From positions 124,001 through 188,000 of the forward strand of contig NZ_FOYM01000001.1 of NCBI RefSeq assembly GCF_900115975.1: 64,000 nt of DNA. The letters run 5' to 3'. This DNA comes from Desulfoscipio geothermicus DSM 3669 (GTDB lineage Bacteria; Bacillota; Desulfotomaculia; Desulfotomaculales; Desulfallaceae). Shown in pieces: positions 50,037 through 58,037 of this stretch (the stretch's first letter is position 1; each line of letters starts with the position of its first letter). The notes beneath the pieces were generated by a model. It was not told the DNA's origin. It did no database searches and saw only the letters and a list, made by a program, of their open reading frames with translations. The translations under genes and the position numbers were made by a program.

Positions 50037-50819
50037 CTATTGTCCCTTAAATTCAGGTTTGCGTTTTGATAAAAAGGCGGATATACCCTCTTCTTTATCT
50101 TTGGTTGCAAAAACAATCGCAAATAAATCAGCCTCATGAGCCAAGGCTTTTTCTAAATCCATCTCTAACCCATCATTTATTGCTTCTTTAGTCAGCTGCA
50201 CGGCTATAGGTCCTCTAGAGGCAATTACGGAAGCCATCTTTTTGCAATAATTCATTAATTCTCCCGGCTCAACCACATGATTAACCAAACCAAACTTACA
50301 TGCAGCCTCAGCATCATAAACATTTGCAGTTAGCAAAATTTCCTTGGCTAGACCCGGGTTTACAAGCCTTGTTAAACGTTGAGTACCTCCAAAACCCGCA
50401 ATTAACCCTAAATTTACTTCTGGTTGCCCAAATTTAGCATTGCTACTCGCTATTCTAATATCACAGGCCATGGCCAACTCGCACCCGCCTCCCAGTGCAT
50501 AGCCATTTATTGCAGCAATAACAGGCTTAGGAAAATTTTCAATCTTACTTAATACAGATTGGCCATACCGGGCGAATTTTTTCGCTTCCAGTGGGGTAAG
50601 GTTCTGCATATAAGCTATATCCGCACCGGCAACAAAAGATTTTTCGCCTGCACCTGTTAATATAATCACCTTGATACCATTTTCGTTTTCTAATTGCGAA
50701 ATAGCATTCCCTAACTCCATAACAGTTTCATAATTTAAAGCGTTTAAAACCTTTGGCCGGTTAATTGTGATAATTGCAATGTTATCTTCCTTTTCGATAA
50801 TGATGTTTTTCCAATCCAT
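50037..50819 (-). CDS. Enoyl-CoA hydratase (crotonase family)
   Basis: 260 residues. The oxyanion-hole block is 'SFVAGADIAYMQ', and both catalytic glutamates are present in 'GGGCELAMACDIR' and 'FGQPEVNLGLI'. It should hydrate crotonyl-CoA or a related 2-enoyl-CoA to the 3-hydroxyacyl-CoA. It lies 26 nt after the first thiolase gene, at the end of the acyl-CoA cluster. The distal 'GFGGTQRL' block is canonical. Other crotonase-fold activities are possible but the two Glu residues favour hydration. Confidence 0.9.
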   Translation of the reverse strand: MDWKNIIIEKEDNIAIITINRPKVLNALNYETVMELGNAISQLENENGIKVIILTGAGEKSFVAGADIAYMQNLTPLEAKKFARYGQSVLSKIENFPKPVIAAINGYALGGGCELAMACDIRIASSNAKFGQPEVNLGLIAGFGGTQRLTRLVNPGLAKEILLTANVYDAEAACKFGLVNHVVEPGELMNYCKKMASVIASRGPIAVQLTKEAINDGLEMDLEKALAHEADLFAIVFATKDKEEGISAFLSKRKPEFKGQ

Positions 50820-50844
50820 AACGATGCCTCCTTAATTTAACAAT

Positions 50845-52023
50845 TTATTCCACTTTAATTAGAACAGCGTCCCCCTGAGCCGCACCGCTGCATATAGCCG
50901 CGACGCCCAATCCACCCCCGCGACGGCGCAATTCATAGGCCAGCGCCATAAGAATCCTAGCCCCGCTGGCACCGATGGGGTGTCCATAAGCAACTGCTCC
51001 CCCGTTAACGTTTACTTTATTGCTGTCCCAGTTGCAAATCTTACCACTAACCAGGGTAACTGCCGCAAAAGCCTCATTAACTTCAAATAAATCTATCTGA
51101 TTAATGTTTAGATGCTCTTTTTGTAATAATTTATTGATTGATAATCCTGGAACTGTAGCAATATAAGAGGCTTCCTGTGATACAGATGCATGGCCTAGAA
51201 TTGTAGCTAATGGCTTGAGGCCTAATTCCTTTGCTGTTTCTTCAGACATTATAACCAGTGCTCCTGCACCATCATTTATGCCTGGAGCATTACCCGCAGT
51301 AACAGTATTTTCGGGATCAAACACAGGTGGTAGCTTGCGTAACTTTTCCATGCTAGTGTCTCTTCTAGGTCCCTCATCAGTATCCACTACCAGTGGATCA
51401 CCTTTCTTTTGGGGAATGGGTACTGATATTATCTCTTCCTTTAATTTACCGGAATCAATAGCTTTTATTGCAAATTCATGGCTTCGAAGGGCCCACTCGT
51501 CTTGCTCCTCACGGCTGACCCCATACTCTTTAGCAACTACCCCACCATGAATGCCCATATGTCTGTTGTAAAAAGCGCACCATAGTCCGTCATGTACCAT
51601 CAGATCCACAAGCTTGCCATCCCCCATACGTAACCCCCAACGGCAATTTCCAAAATAAGGTGCATTACTCATGCTTTCCATACCGCCGGCGACAATAATA
51701 TCTGCATCTCCACACCTAATCATCTGGTCGCCCATAGTTACGGAGCGTAAACCCGATGCACAAACTTTGTTTAGGGTTTCCGAGGGCACTTCCCAAGGCA
51801 TACCGGCTTCGCGTGTAGCTTGGCGAGAAGGGATTTGCCCACATCCCCCTTGAAGGACTTGCCCCATAATTACGTTGTCAACTATTGCACCGTTTCCAAG
51901 CCCGGCCCTGTTTAATGCTTCCTTAATAACAATACCACCTAATTTTGTTGCCTTAATGCTGGATAGCTTACCACCTAGCTTTCCAAAAGGCGTCCTGACA
52001 GCACTTACTATTACCGTTTTCAT
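50845..52023 (-). CDS. Acetyl-CoA acetyltransferase (thiolase), copy 1
   Basis: 392 residues. The acyl-accepting cysteine is in '[12 protein letters not shown]' (about C89), the histidine in '[13 protein letters not shown]' and 'NEAFAAV' is conserved. The usual last-cysteine block C-I-G-G-G reads C-S-G-A-A here, retaining the Cys but changing neighbours. It interconverts acetoacetyl-CoA (or a longer 3-oxoacyl-CoA) and acetyl-CoA. It lies between the decarboxylase beta subunit and the crotonase gene. A perfect 13-bp hairpin just upstream may mark a separate transcript end or processing site. Confidence 0.92.
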   Translation of the reverse strand: MKTVIVSAVRTPFGKLGGKLSSIKATKLGGIVIKEALNRAGLGNGAIVDNVIMGQVLQGGCGQIPSRQATREAGMPWEVPSETLNKVCASGLRSVTMGDQMIRCGDADIIVAGGMESMSNAPYFGNCRWGLRMGDGKLVDLMVHDGLWCAFYNRHMGIHGGVVAKEYGVSREEQDEWALRSHEFAIKAIDSGKLKEEIISVPIPQKKGDPLVVDTDEGPRRDTSMEKLRKLPPVFDPENTVTAGNAPGINDGAGALVIMSEETAKELGLKPLATILGHASVSQEASYIATVPGLSINKLLQKEHLNINQIDLFEVNEAFAAVTLVSGKICNWDSNKVNVNGGAVAYGHPIGASGARILMALAYELRRRGGGLGVAAICSGAAQGDAVLIKVE

Positions 52024-52081
52024 TAAATACCTCCTCTAAAATAAATAAAATTTAAGTTTTATAAAATTTAAAATTTTTTGT

Positions 52082-52123
52082 AATTTGAGGCCTCACCTTT
52101 ATTTAAAGACGAGGCCTCAAATT
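52082..52123 (-). terminator. Perfect 13-bp hairpin between decarboxylase beta and thiolase
   Basis: AATTTGAGGCCTC pairs with GAGGCCTCAAATT around a 16-nt AT-rich loop, starting at the stop codon of the beta subunit gene. The following minus-strand sequence is A- then T-rich (ACAAAAAATTTT), so it could act as a partial terminator or as an RNA-stability element. Confidence 0.65.
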
Positions 52124-53238
52124 TACATAATTGCCGATATAAATGCTCCTGCCGCTACCGCCGTACCGATGACTCCCGCAACGTTAGGACCCATAGCATG
52201 CATCAAAAGGTAATTTTGCGGGTTTGCTTCCGTACCCATAACGTGTACAACCCTGGCGGCCATTGGAACAGCAGAAACACCAGCTGCACCAATTAACGGA
52301 TTAACTTTTTCTTTGGCAAAAAGGTTCATTACTTTTGCAAATACTACTCCACCGGCAGTAGCAAAAGCAAAAGCAACTACCCCGAGTATAAATACATAAA
52401 TCGTTTGAGCCCGCAGAAAGTTTTCCGCTGACATAGTAGCCCCCACACCGATGCCAAGGAAAATGGTAACTATATTCATTAACGCATTACGCGATACATC
52501 AGTTAACCTGTCCACAACACCGCATTCCATAAAAAGGTTACCCAGCATAAACATGGCAATTAACGGTGCGGATTGGGGAACTAATAATATGATTACTATG
52601 CTCGCTGAAATAGGATAGATAATTTTTTCTGTCTTACTCACGGGACGCATTTGTTTCATGATAATTTGCCGCTCTTTCTTGGTGGTCAATGCTTTAGCAA
52701 TGGGTGGTATGATAATAGGTACCAAAGCCATGTAAGAGTATGCAGCTACAGAAACCGCACCTAACAAATGCGGTGCCAAATTTGAGGATAAGAAGATGGA
52801 GGTAGGCCCGTCTGCCCCCCCTATAATGCCGATGGAAGCGGCTTCAGGTACGCTAAACCCCAAAAGAAGGGCAGAAAAAAACGCCATATATACACCTATT
52901 TGAGCCGCCGCACCCAGGAAAAAAGTTTTCGGGTTGGCTATTACAGGGCCAAAATCCGTCATAGCACCCAGCCCTAAAAAAATAAGCGGTGGAATTAACT
53001 CCGTTTCAATGCCATAGTGAAAAAATATATAGAATAATCCACCCTCTTCCATTAAGCCCGCTAATGGAAAATTTGCTGCAAAAACACCAAAACCAATAGG
53101 TATAAGCAATAAAGGTTCTACGCCCTTCTTAATAGCCAGGTAAAATAAAATAAATGAAATCATCCACATAATTACCTGGCCAATTTCAATGTGGAACAAG
53201 CCAATATTCATAAAATTTTCTAAAAACTGTTCCCACAT
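52123..53238 (-). CDS. Sodium-pump decarboxylase beta subunit
   Basis: 371 residues with about nine to eleven membrane spans of the OadB/GcdB/MmdB family. The conserved 'GIIGGADGPTSIF' block holds the Asp needed for sodium binding, and the ending 'GPNVAGVIGTAVAAG' is typical. It decarboxylates carboxybiotin and exports sodium ions. It works with the biotinyl protein, the small delta-like protein and the carboxyltransferase encoded upstream. The family covers oxaloacetate, methylmalonyl-CoA, glutaconyl-CoA and malonate decarboxylases, and the beta subunit alone does not distinguish them. Confidence 0.92.
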   Translation of the reverse strand: MWEQFLENFMNIGLFHIEIGQVIMWMISFILFYLAIKKGVEPLLLIPIGFGVFAANFPLAGLMEEGGLFYIFFHYGIETELIPPLIFLGLGAMTDFGPVIANPKTFFLGAAAQIGVYMAFFSALLLGFSVPEAASIGIIGGADGPTSIFLSSNLAPHLLGAVSVAAYSYMALVPIIIPPIAKALTTKKERQIIMKQMRPVSKTEKIIYPISASIVIILLVPQSAPLIAMFMLGNLFMECGVVDRLTDVSRNALMNIVTIFLGIGVGATMSAENFLRAQTIYVFILGVVAFAFATAGGVVFAKVMNLFAKEKVNPLIGAAGVSAVPMAARVVHVMGTEANPQNYLLMHAMGPNVAGVIGTAVAAGAFISAIM

Positions 53239-53266
53239 AAGTAATTTCCCCTTTCCCGGGTTAAAA

Positions 53267-53476
53267 CTATACTAAAGTAACAATCGGCGTATCTGGATCA
53301 ACAACAGCACCAGGCGATGACAAAATTTCTTTTATCTCACCATCTGAAGGAGCAAATATTTTTATAATCATTTTCATAGCTTCCAAAGTAGCCAAGGTAT
53401 CATTTTCATTAACTTTATCACCAACATTTACATCGATAGAAACCAATTTTCCCACCATTGGCGCTTTAACTTGCAT
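53267..53476 (-). CDS. Biotin carboxyl carrier protein (small biotinyl domain)
   Basis: 69 residues, a bare biotinyl domain without the Pro/Ala-rich linker common in decarboxylase gamma subunits. The biotin acceptor is K35 in 'EAMKM'. It carries CO2 from the carboxyltransferase to the membrane beta subunit. It links this cluster to the biotin operon at the start of the window. Start at ATG with GGAGG upstream; 28 nt from oadB. Confidence 0.93.
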   Translation of the reverse strand: MQVKAPMVGKLVSIDVNVGDKVNENDTLATLEAMKMIIKIFAPSDGEIKEILSSPGAVVDPDTPIVTLV

Positions 53477-53496
53477 AATATTTTATTACCTCCTCT

Positions 53497-53652
53497 TTAT
53501 TTTTCTAATTGCACCTTATCTTTTTGTTTATTCGTAGTTTTATTTAATAAGGTACCAGTTAAATTTACCACTAAACTTAGAACACCTAATACTATAAAAA
53601 CAGACACAATACCCGTAATCGCTACCGACAAAGCAGCATCCCAATCAACCAC
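53497..53652 (-). CDS. Small OadG-like subunit of the sodium-pump decarboxylase
   Basis: 51 residues. GTG start with a G-rich site just upstream, one membrane span (about 8-30, 'ALSVAITGIVSVFIVLGVL', hydrophobic throughout), then a charged tail with many Lys ('NKTTNKQKDK'). This is the shape of OadG/MmdD delta-like subunits, which assemble the decarboxylase at the membrane. It lies 20 nt before the biotinyl gene, exactly where such a subunit is expected. It is too short to be found by standard length cut-offs. Confidence 0.75.
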   Translation of the reverse strand: MVDWDAALSVAITGIVSVFIVLGVLSLVVNLTGTLLNKTTNKQKDKVQLEK

Positions 53653-53791
53653 CTATACCCCCCCATTCATTAGTTAATAATGACATACATTTAAAAGATA
53701 GTCTTGCTAATTATTAATCTAAGTAAACATCACTCCTTTATTACCGTATATTTAAGAAAGAAGAACCTCTTCTTTTAGAATTGGGAGAAAT

Positions 53792-54355
53792 TCACCCGCC
53801 GGTAAAAGGCTTTATGGAACTTAACGGCACTGGTTTTACAGCCTGGTTGTAGAGCACAGCCCTTCGATAATAAGCAATATTAATTGCCATAACCCATTGT
53901 TTTTCTTCGTCAGTAACCGGCCGTATAATTTTAGCAGGTACCCCCATAGCCACAACGTTAGGGGGAATTTCAAACCTCTCAGGAACAAGGGACCCTGCTC
54001 TGATTATAGCTCCTTCCCCGATATGAGCACCGTTTAATATAACAGCTCCCATGCCTATAAAAGCGTTAGTTTCAATCTTGCATCCATGTAATACAGCATT
54101 ATGACCGACGCTGACGAAATCTCCAACCTCTACATCCATTTGTGCTGGTTTTTCTGCGCCATGCAATACGCTTCCATCTTGAATATTTGTATTATAACCT
54201 ACCTTAATATTTGCAACATCGCCACGTAAAACGCAATTATACCAAATACTAGCTCCTTCTGATATGTTAACTCTGCCTATGATAAGTGCGCTAGGTGCAA
54301 TAAAAGTATTTAAGGCAATTTCAGGTTTATGTGGACCAAAGGAATAACATGTCAA
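53792..54355 (-). CDS. Gamma-class carbonic anhydrase-like protein
   Basis: 187 residues forming a left-handed beta helix of hexapeptide repeats, with the three zinc-ligand histidines in 'GSVLHGAE' and 'VGHNAVLHGC'. It may hydrate CO2 at the decarboxylase site or act as another hexapeptide protein. It follows the AEC permease gene by 20 nt. The proton-shuttle Glu loop of the archaeal Cam enzyme is missing, as in most bacterial CamH/YrdA-like members, so carbonic anhydrase activity is uncertain. Confidence 0.85.
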   Translation of the reverse strand: MTCYSFGPHKPEIALNTFIAPSALIIGRVNISEGASIWYNCVLRGDVANIKVGYNTNIQDGSVLHGAEKPAQMDVEVGDFVSVGHNAVLHGCKIETNAFIGMGAVILNGAHIGEGAIIRAGSLVPERFEIPPNVVAMGVPAKIIRPVTDEEKQWVMAINIAYYRRAVLYNQAVKPVPLSSIKPFTGG

Positions 54356-54375
54356 TTAGATTCACCCCGAAAACA

Positions 54376-55278
54376 TTAGCTCAATAAAATTTTGATAAGT
54401 ACGGATAAAGTAATAAAACTAAATATAGTTGTTACCAAAATAATGTTTGAAACAACGTCAGGCTCTCCTTTAAACTCTATGGCCAAAAGTATGTTATTTA
54501 CCGCTGTAGGCATTGCTGACTCTACCAGCAAAACCTTGCAGGTAATGGCATCTTGTGTTTTAAAAAGAAAATATAAAATTAGAAATGCTAAAAAAGGCGA
54601 AATTATTAATCTAAAAAAAGTTACCCCAAAGACTAAATTTATAAAATTAAGTTCTTTTTTACCTGCCAGCTGAGCACCTAGCAGCACCAGCATAACAGGG
54701 ATTGCTCCCTGACCTAAAAGATCCGCTGTGGAAATTAATGATTTAGGTAAATGCCAACCTGTCACCCTTAATATGATGGCTAGCGCCACTGCAAATATAG
54801 TAGGCAAATAAACAATCTTTTTAAAAGCTTTTAACCAACTCGCAGCAGCCTGTGCCCCCCAAAAAACCCCTAATGTATTAAATAAAACTAATTGCATTAC
54901 AACAAAAATAATCGCCCGCTCCACACCTGCTTCGCCAAAAGCAAAAAGTACTACCGGCAAACCATAATTTGCGCTGTTCATAAAAACCGCACTTAATATT
55001 GCGGATGTCTTAATTTCACGCGCATAGCAAGTAAGGTAAAGTACTACGGCCATTATTGCAATACCCAAAACAAAATGTAATACCGTAAAGGAAATAATCT
55101 GCCATGTTTCTGAAGAAGTTAATTGGACTTTGATTAATAAACTAAATGTTAAACATGGCCCGAGTATATAAAGGACAAGTTGTGAAAGTGTTTTTACTTC
55201 CAGCCGCAGCACTCTTCCTGAAATAACACCCACGGATATACAAAGCAATATAGGCAACAAAATATTTGCCATATTCAT
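54376..55278 (-). CDS. AEC-family permease (auxin efflux carrier-like)
   Basis: 300 residues with about ten membrane spans in two inverted repeats of five. 'VLYILGPCLTFSLLIKV' and 'MLVLLGAQLAG' are AEC-type blocks. Bacterial members transport malate, malonate or other organic acids (MdcF-like). In this operon it could take up or export the carboxylic acid handled by the oxidoreductase or decarboxylase. It lies 18 nt after the ferredoxin gene. Direction and substrate cannot be told from sequence. Confidence 0.82.
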   Translation of the reverse strand: MNMANILLPILLCISVGVISGRVLRLEVKTLSQLVLYILGPCLTFSLLIKVQLTSSETWQIISFTVLHFVLGIAIMAVVLYLTCYAREIKTSAILSAVFMNSANYGLPVVLFAFGEAGVERAIIFVVMQLVLFNTLGVFWGAQAAASWLKAFKKIVYLPTIFAVALAIILRVTGWHLPKSLISTADLLGQGAIPVMLVLLGAQLAGKKELNFINLVFGVTFFRLIISPFLAFLILYFLFKTQDAITCKVLLVESAMPTAVNNILLAIEFKGEPDVVSNIILVTTIFSFITLSVLIKILLS

Positions 55279-55296
55279 ACATCTAATAAATATAAA

Positions 55297-55554
55297 TTAA
55301 TTTTGTTTATTTTTTAACTTTTCAACATATATAGCGCAATCCGGGCAAACAATTTCACATATTGTACAGGCAGTGCATTCTTTTTCACCATGCCCGGGCT
55401 CAACACTCGGCGTGCCATAAACCCCTAATACTTGAGACCAACCAAGATTATTGACAGGGCACTTTTCAATGCATAAACCACAACCTTTGCATAGCCCAGG
55501 GAAAATATGAAATGCGGCTTTGCCATTTTCTATCCTAATATAATTCGTGTTCAC
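55297..55554 (-). CDS. 2-oxoacid:ferredoxin oxidoreductase, ferredoxin (delta) subunit
   Basis: 85 residues with two [4Fe-4S] motifs: 'CKGCGLCIEKCP' (about 21-32) and 'CTACTICEIVCP' (about 60-71). It passes electrons from the TPP site of the beta subunit to external ferredoxin. The gap to the gamma gene is 29 nt. It matches VorD/KorD/PorD-type delta subunits. The spacing between the clusters is longer than in plain 2[4Fe-4S] ferredoxins. Confidence 0.9.
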   Translation of the reverse strand: MNTNYIRIENGKAAFHIFPGLCKGCGLCIEKCPVNNLGWSQVLGVYGTPSVEPGHGEKECTACTICEIVCPDCAIYVEKLKNKQN

Positions 55555-55583
55555 CTACTAAAGTCACCCCTTCCCGCCAAAAC

Positions 55584-56147
55584 TTATATTACTTTTTCAA
55601 CAAGTTCCATACCCCGTTGTAATGCCTTATAATTTAATTCACGCAAGTTTGAGTCTTGTTCAAATTTGTGACCCAATTTCTTTTCCAGAGCATTTTTGGC
55701 ATCTTGTTCACTAATTACCCCAGTTGCTTTAACTACCGCACCCAGGATAACCACGTTAAAGACACGCGGATGCAGCTCTGTTTTGGAAATTTCAACCGCC
55801 GGGATGCCCAAAACATATTTAGCGTTTTGCGGAAGATATTCAACGTTGGTTATACTTTTGTCATAGACAAAGATAGTATTTTGATCAACATACTGCTTGG
55901 TCCTGATTATAGCTCTTTCACTCAGAGCAATTACAATATCACCTTTTTGAAATTTCGGGGCTCTAATTTGGTCGCTTGAAATTTGCACAAAAGCGATGGA
56001 AACGCCGCCGCGTTGTTCCACACCAAAGTTAGGTATATATAAAGCCTCCCGGCCATCTTCGTGAGCCGCCTCTGTGATTATCTCAGCTACAGCTTGCACG
56101 CCTTGACCGCCTTCACCTGCCAGAGCAATTTTAATCAGGTTACTCAT
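55584..56147 (-). CDS. 2-oxoacid:ferredoxin oxidoreductase, gamma subunit
   Basis: 187 residues starting 'LIKIALAGEGGQGVQ', the nucleotide/CoA-binding block of the gamma domain, with 'GVEQRGGVSIAFVQIS' following. It completes the four-subunit enzyme together with the alpha, beta and delta genes. It overlaps the beta gene by 4 nt. The gamma subunit is the one that distinguishes four-subunit KGOR/VOR-type enzymes from fused pyruvate oxidoreductases. Confidence 0.92.
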   Translation of the reverse strand: MSNLIKIALAGEGGQGVQAVAEIITEAAHEDGREALYIPNFGVEQRGGVSIAFVQISSDQIRAPKFQKGDIVIALSERAIIRTKQYVDQNTIFVYDKSITNVEYLPQNAKYVLGIPAVEISKTELHPRVFNVVILGAVVKATGVISEQDAKNALEKKLGHKFEQDSNLRELNYKALQRGMELVEKVI

Positions 56148-56899
56148 GATTGTTCCCCCTTCGCTGCAGGTGTTTTAAATTCCCCTACTTTGAAAAATTT
56201 CGTCATCTCTTCCTCTAAATATTTCCATGTGCCCTTTGCATCCGTACGCCAGTTGGTTGGGCATGTGGATAAAACCTCTACGAAGGAGAAGCCGTTGCCA
56301 TCTATTTGATTTTGTAATGCCTTTTTAAAAAATCCCTTTAGCTGGCGCATATTTGCAACCGTTCCACGCGCAGCATATGCCTCATCTCTTGCTATGGCCG
56401 CTACCATTTCCGGCCCCTGGGTGGGGTAACCGGTTTCTTCAATACTTCTACCATAAGGACTTGTTTCAGTCTTTTGATTAGGTAAAGTGGTCGGTGCCAT
56501 TTGCCCGCCAGTCATACCATAGTTTGTATTATTGACGAGTATGGCAGTAATTTTTTCATTTCTTGTTGCTGCGTTTACTAAATGCTGAGAACCAATTGCA
56601 TAACCCCCACCATCACCCATGTAGGCAATACCTATTAGATCGGGGTTTGCTCGTTTTAAACCCGTAATAACCGGCGTTGTACGCCCGTGGTGTGTTTGCA
56701 CTATATCAACGTCAAAAAAATCCCATGCCAGCAAAGAACAGCCAATATCACAACCAAAAACAACCTTATCCTGAATACCCAGCTCATCAATGGCCATGCC
56801 TAAAGCCTTGAGGGCCAATCCATGACCGCATCCGGGACAAAACTTATGGGGCTTACTTTCCTTGCGCCAGCATTTTGGCATTTTAGGTTCAACTGACAT
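56144..56899 (-). CDS. 2-oxoacid:ferredoxin oxidoreductase, beta (TPP) subunit
   Basis: 251 residues. The TPP pyrophosphate motif is 'GDGGGYAIGSQHLVNAATRN' (key block G-D-G-G-G) followed by 'NNTNYGMTGGQMAPTT', as in KorB/VorB. N-terminal cysteines include 'FCPGCGHG'. It decarboxylates a 2-oxo acid and passes the acyl group to CoA. The 'TGGQ' block is typical of 2-oxoglutarate and branched-chain oxoacid enzymes. Overlaps both neighbours. Confidence 0.93.
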   Translation of the reverse strand: MSVEPKMPKCWRKESKPHKFCPGCGHGLALKALGMAIDELGIQDKVVFGCDIGCSLLAWDFFDVDIVQTHHGRTTPVITGLKRANPDLIGIAYMGDGGGYAIGSQHLVNAATRNEKITAILVNNTNYGMTGGQMAPTTLPNQKTETSPYGRSIEETGYPTQGPEMVAAIARDEAYAARGTVANMRQLKGFFKKALQNQIDGNGFSFVEVLSTCPTNWRTDAKGTWKYLEEEMTKFFKVGEFKTPAAKGEQS

Positions 56900-57998
56900 T
56901 AAAGTGCCCCCCCTTCAATAAAGTTTTAACTCGTTCAACAATTTCTTCTGAAATTATACCTACCCCGGGTTTTGATAGATTTTCTATAGGAGTAGCGCAA
57001 CCATAAATAGCATCTTTAACTAATTTAGCTAATTGACCTAATGCGGATTCCACGACTATTAGCATTTTAGCTTGCCTGGCCCTGTTAAATAATTGTTTTG
57101 CTGGAAATGGCCGTAGTGTAATGGGGCGGAAATAACCTACCTTGTATCCTTGCTCCCGCAATTCCAACATAGCTCCATAAGCAGCTCTGCTAACAACTCC
57201 ATGAGATATTATAATTATTTCGGCATCGTTTATGTTTTGCTCATCGTATTCAATAATTTCAGGGGCAAATTTCTCATAGTCTTGCGCAATGGACATAATT
57301 ACATCATATAACTCTTCTTCAGTATTATAAGTGTTTCTAATATGAGTAGGAGAGCGGTCTATACCCGGCACACCTGGTTTCCCCAAAATTGGTTCAACAG
57401 GCACCATGTCAATGCCCCTGTCTTTGGGATCATACATAGTTAAAGACTCTCTCATCTTGGCCTGATATCCATCCGCCAAAACAAACGTGGGAAAACGATA
57501 TTTCCATGCGGTATTAAATGCTTTAATGGTATAGTCAAACAAGTCCTGGTGGGTTGCAGTGGAATATACTACACGCAAACCTTCGCCATTTCCACCATAG
57601 CATGTTAGATTAGTTTCCTGCTGAGAATAAATTACTGTTGCTGTTGACGGACCGCCTCGCTGTTGTATCACAATTACCATTGGTAAGCGCATCATCTCAG
57701 CCATAGACACAGGTTCTTGCATCAAAGTGTTTCCCGGCCCGGCAGTACCTGTAAAAGCTCTTTTTCCCGCCAAAACCCCACCTATCGTGGTGAATCCCGC
57801 AGAAAGTTCATCCTCAGTTTGTAGAAACTTTTTTCCGGCTTTTGGTGCCATTCTAGTCCAGTAGTGCATTATTTCGTTCTGGGGTGTAATAGGGTAACCA
57901 TACATAATATCTGCCTTAGCAGCAATTGCAGCCCAGGCGATTACCTCATTTCCGGTCATAAATACTTTTTTTTCTCCTTGGAGTAAGTTTTTAATCAC
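56889..57998 (-). CDS. 2-oxoacid:ferredoxin oxidoreductase, alpha subunit
   Basis: 369 residues. 'GNEVIAWAAIAAKADIMYGYPITPQNEI' (key block Y-P-I-T-P) binds the oxoacid, and 'RAFTGTAGPGNTLMQEP' is also conserved. The protein resembles VorA/KorA more than pyruvate oxidoreductase. A GTG start has AAGGAGG upstream. It overlaps the beta gene by 11 nt and follows the carboxyltransferase gene by 39 nt. The substrate may be 2-oxoglutarate, a branched-chain oxoacid or 2-oxoadipate. Confidence 0.9.
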   Translation of the reverse strand: MIKNLLQGEKKVFMTGNEVIAWAAIAAKADIMYGYPITPQNEIMHYWTRMAPKAGKKFLQTEDELSAGFTTIGGVLAGKRAFTGTAGPGNTLMQEPVSMAEMMRLPMVIVIQQRGGPSTATVIYSQQETNLTCYGGNGEGLRVVYSTATHQDLFDYTIKAFNTAWKYRFPTFVLADGYQAKMRESLTMYDPKDRGIDMVPVEPILGKPGVPGIDRSPTHIRNTYNTEEELYDVIMSIAQDYEKFAPEIIEYDEQNINDAEIIIISHGVVSRAAYGAMLELREQGYKVGYFRPITLRPFPAKQLFNRARQAKMLIVVESALGQLAKLVKDAIYGCATPIENLSKPGVGIISEEIVERVKTLLKGGHFNVS

Positions 57999-58037
57999 AA
58001 TCCCCCTCCTTAGTTTTTAATCAACTGCCAATAGTTA

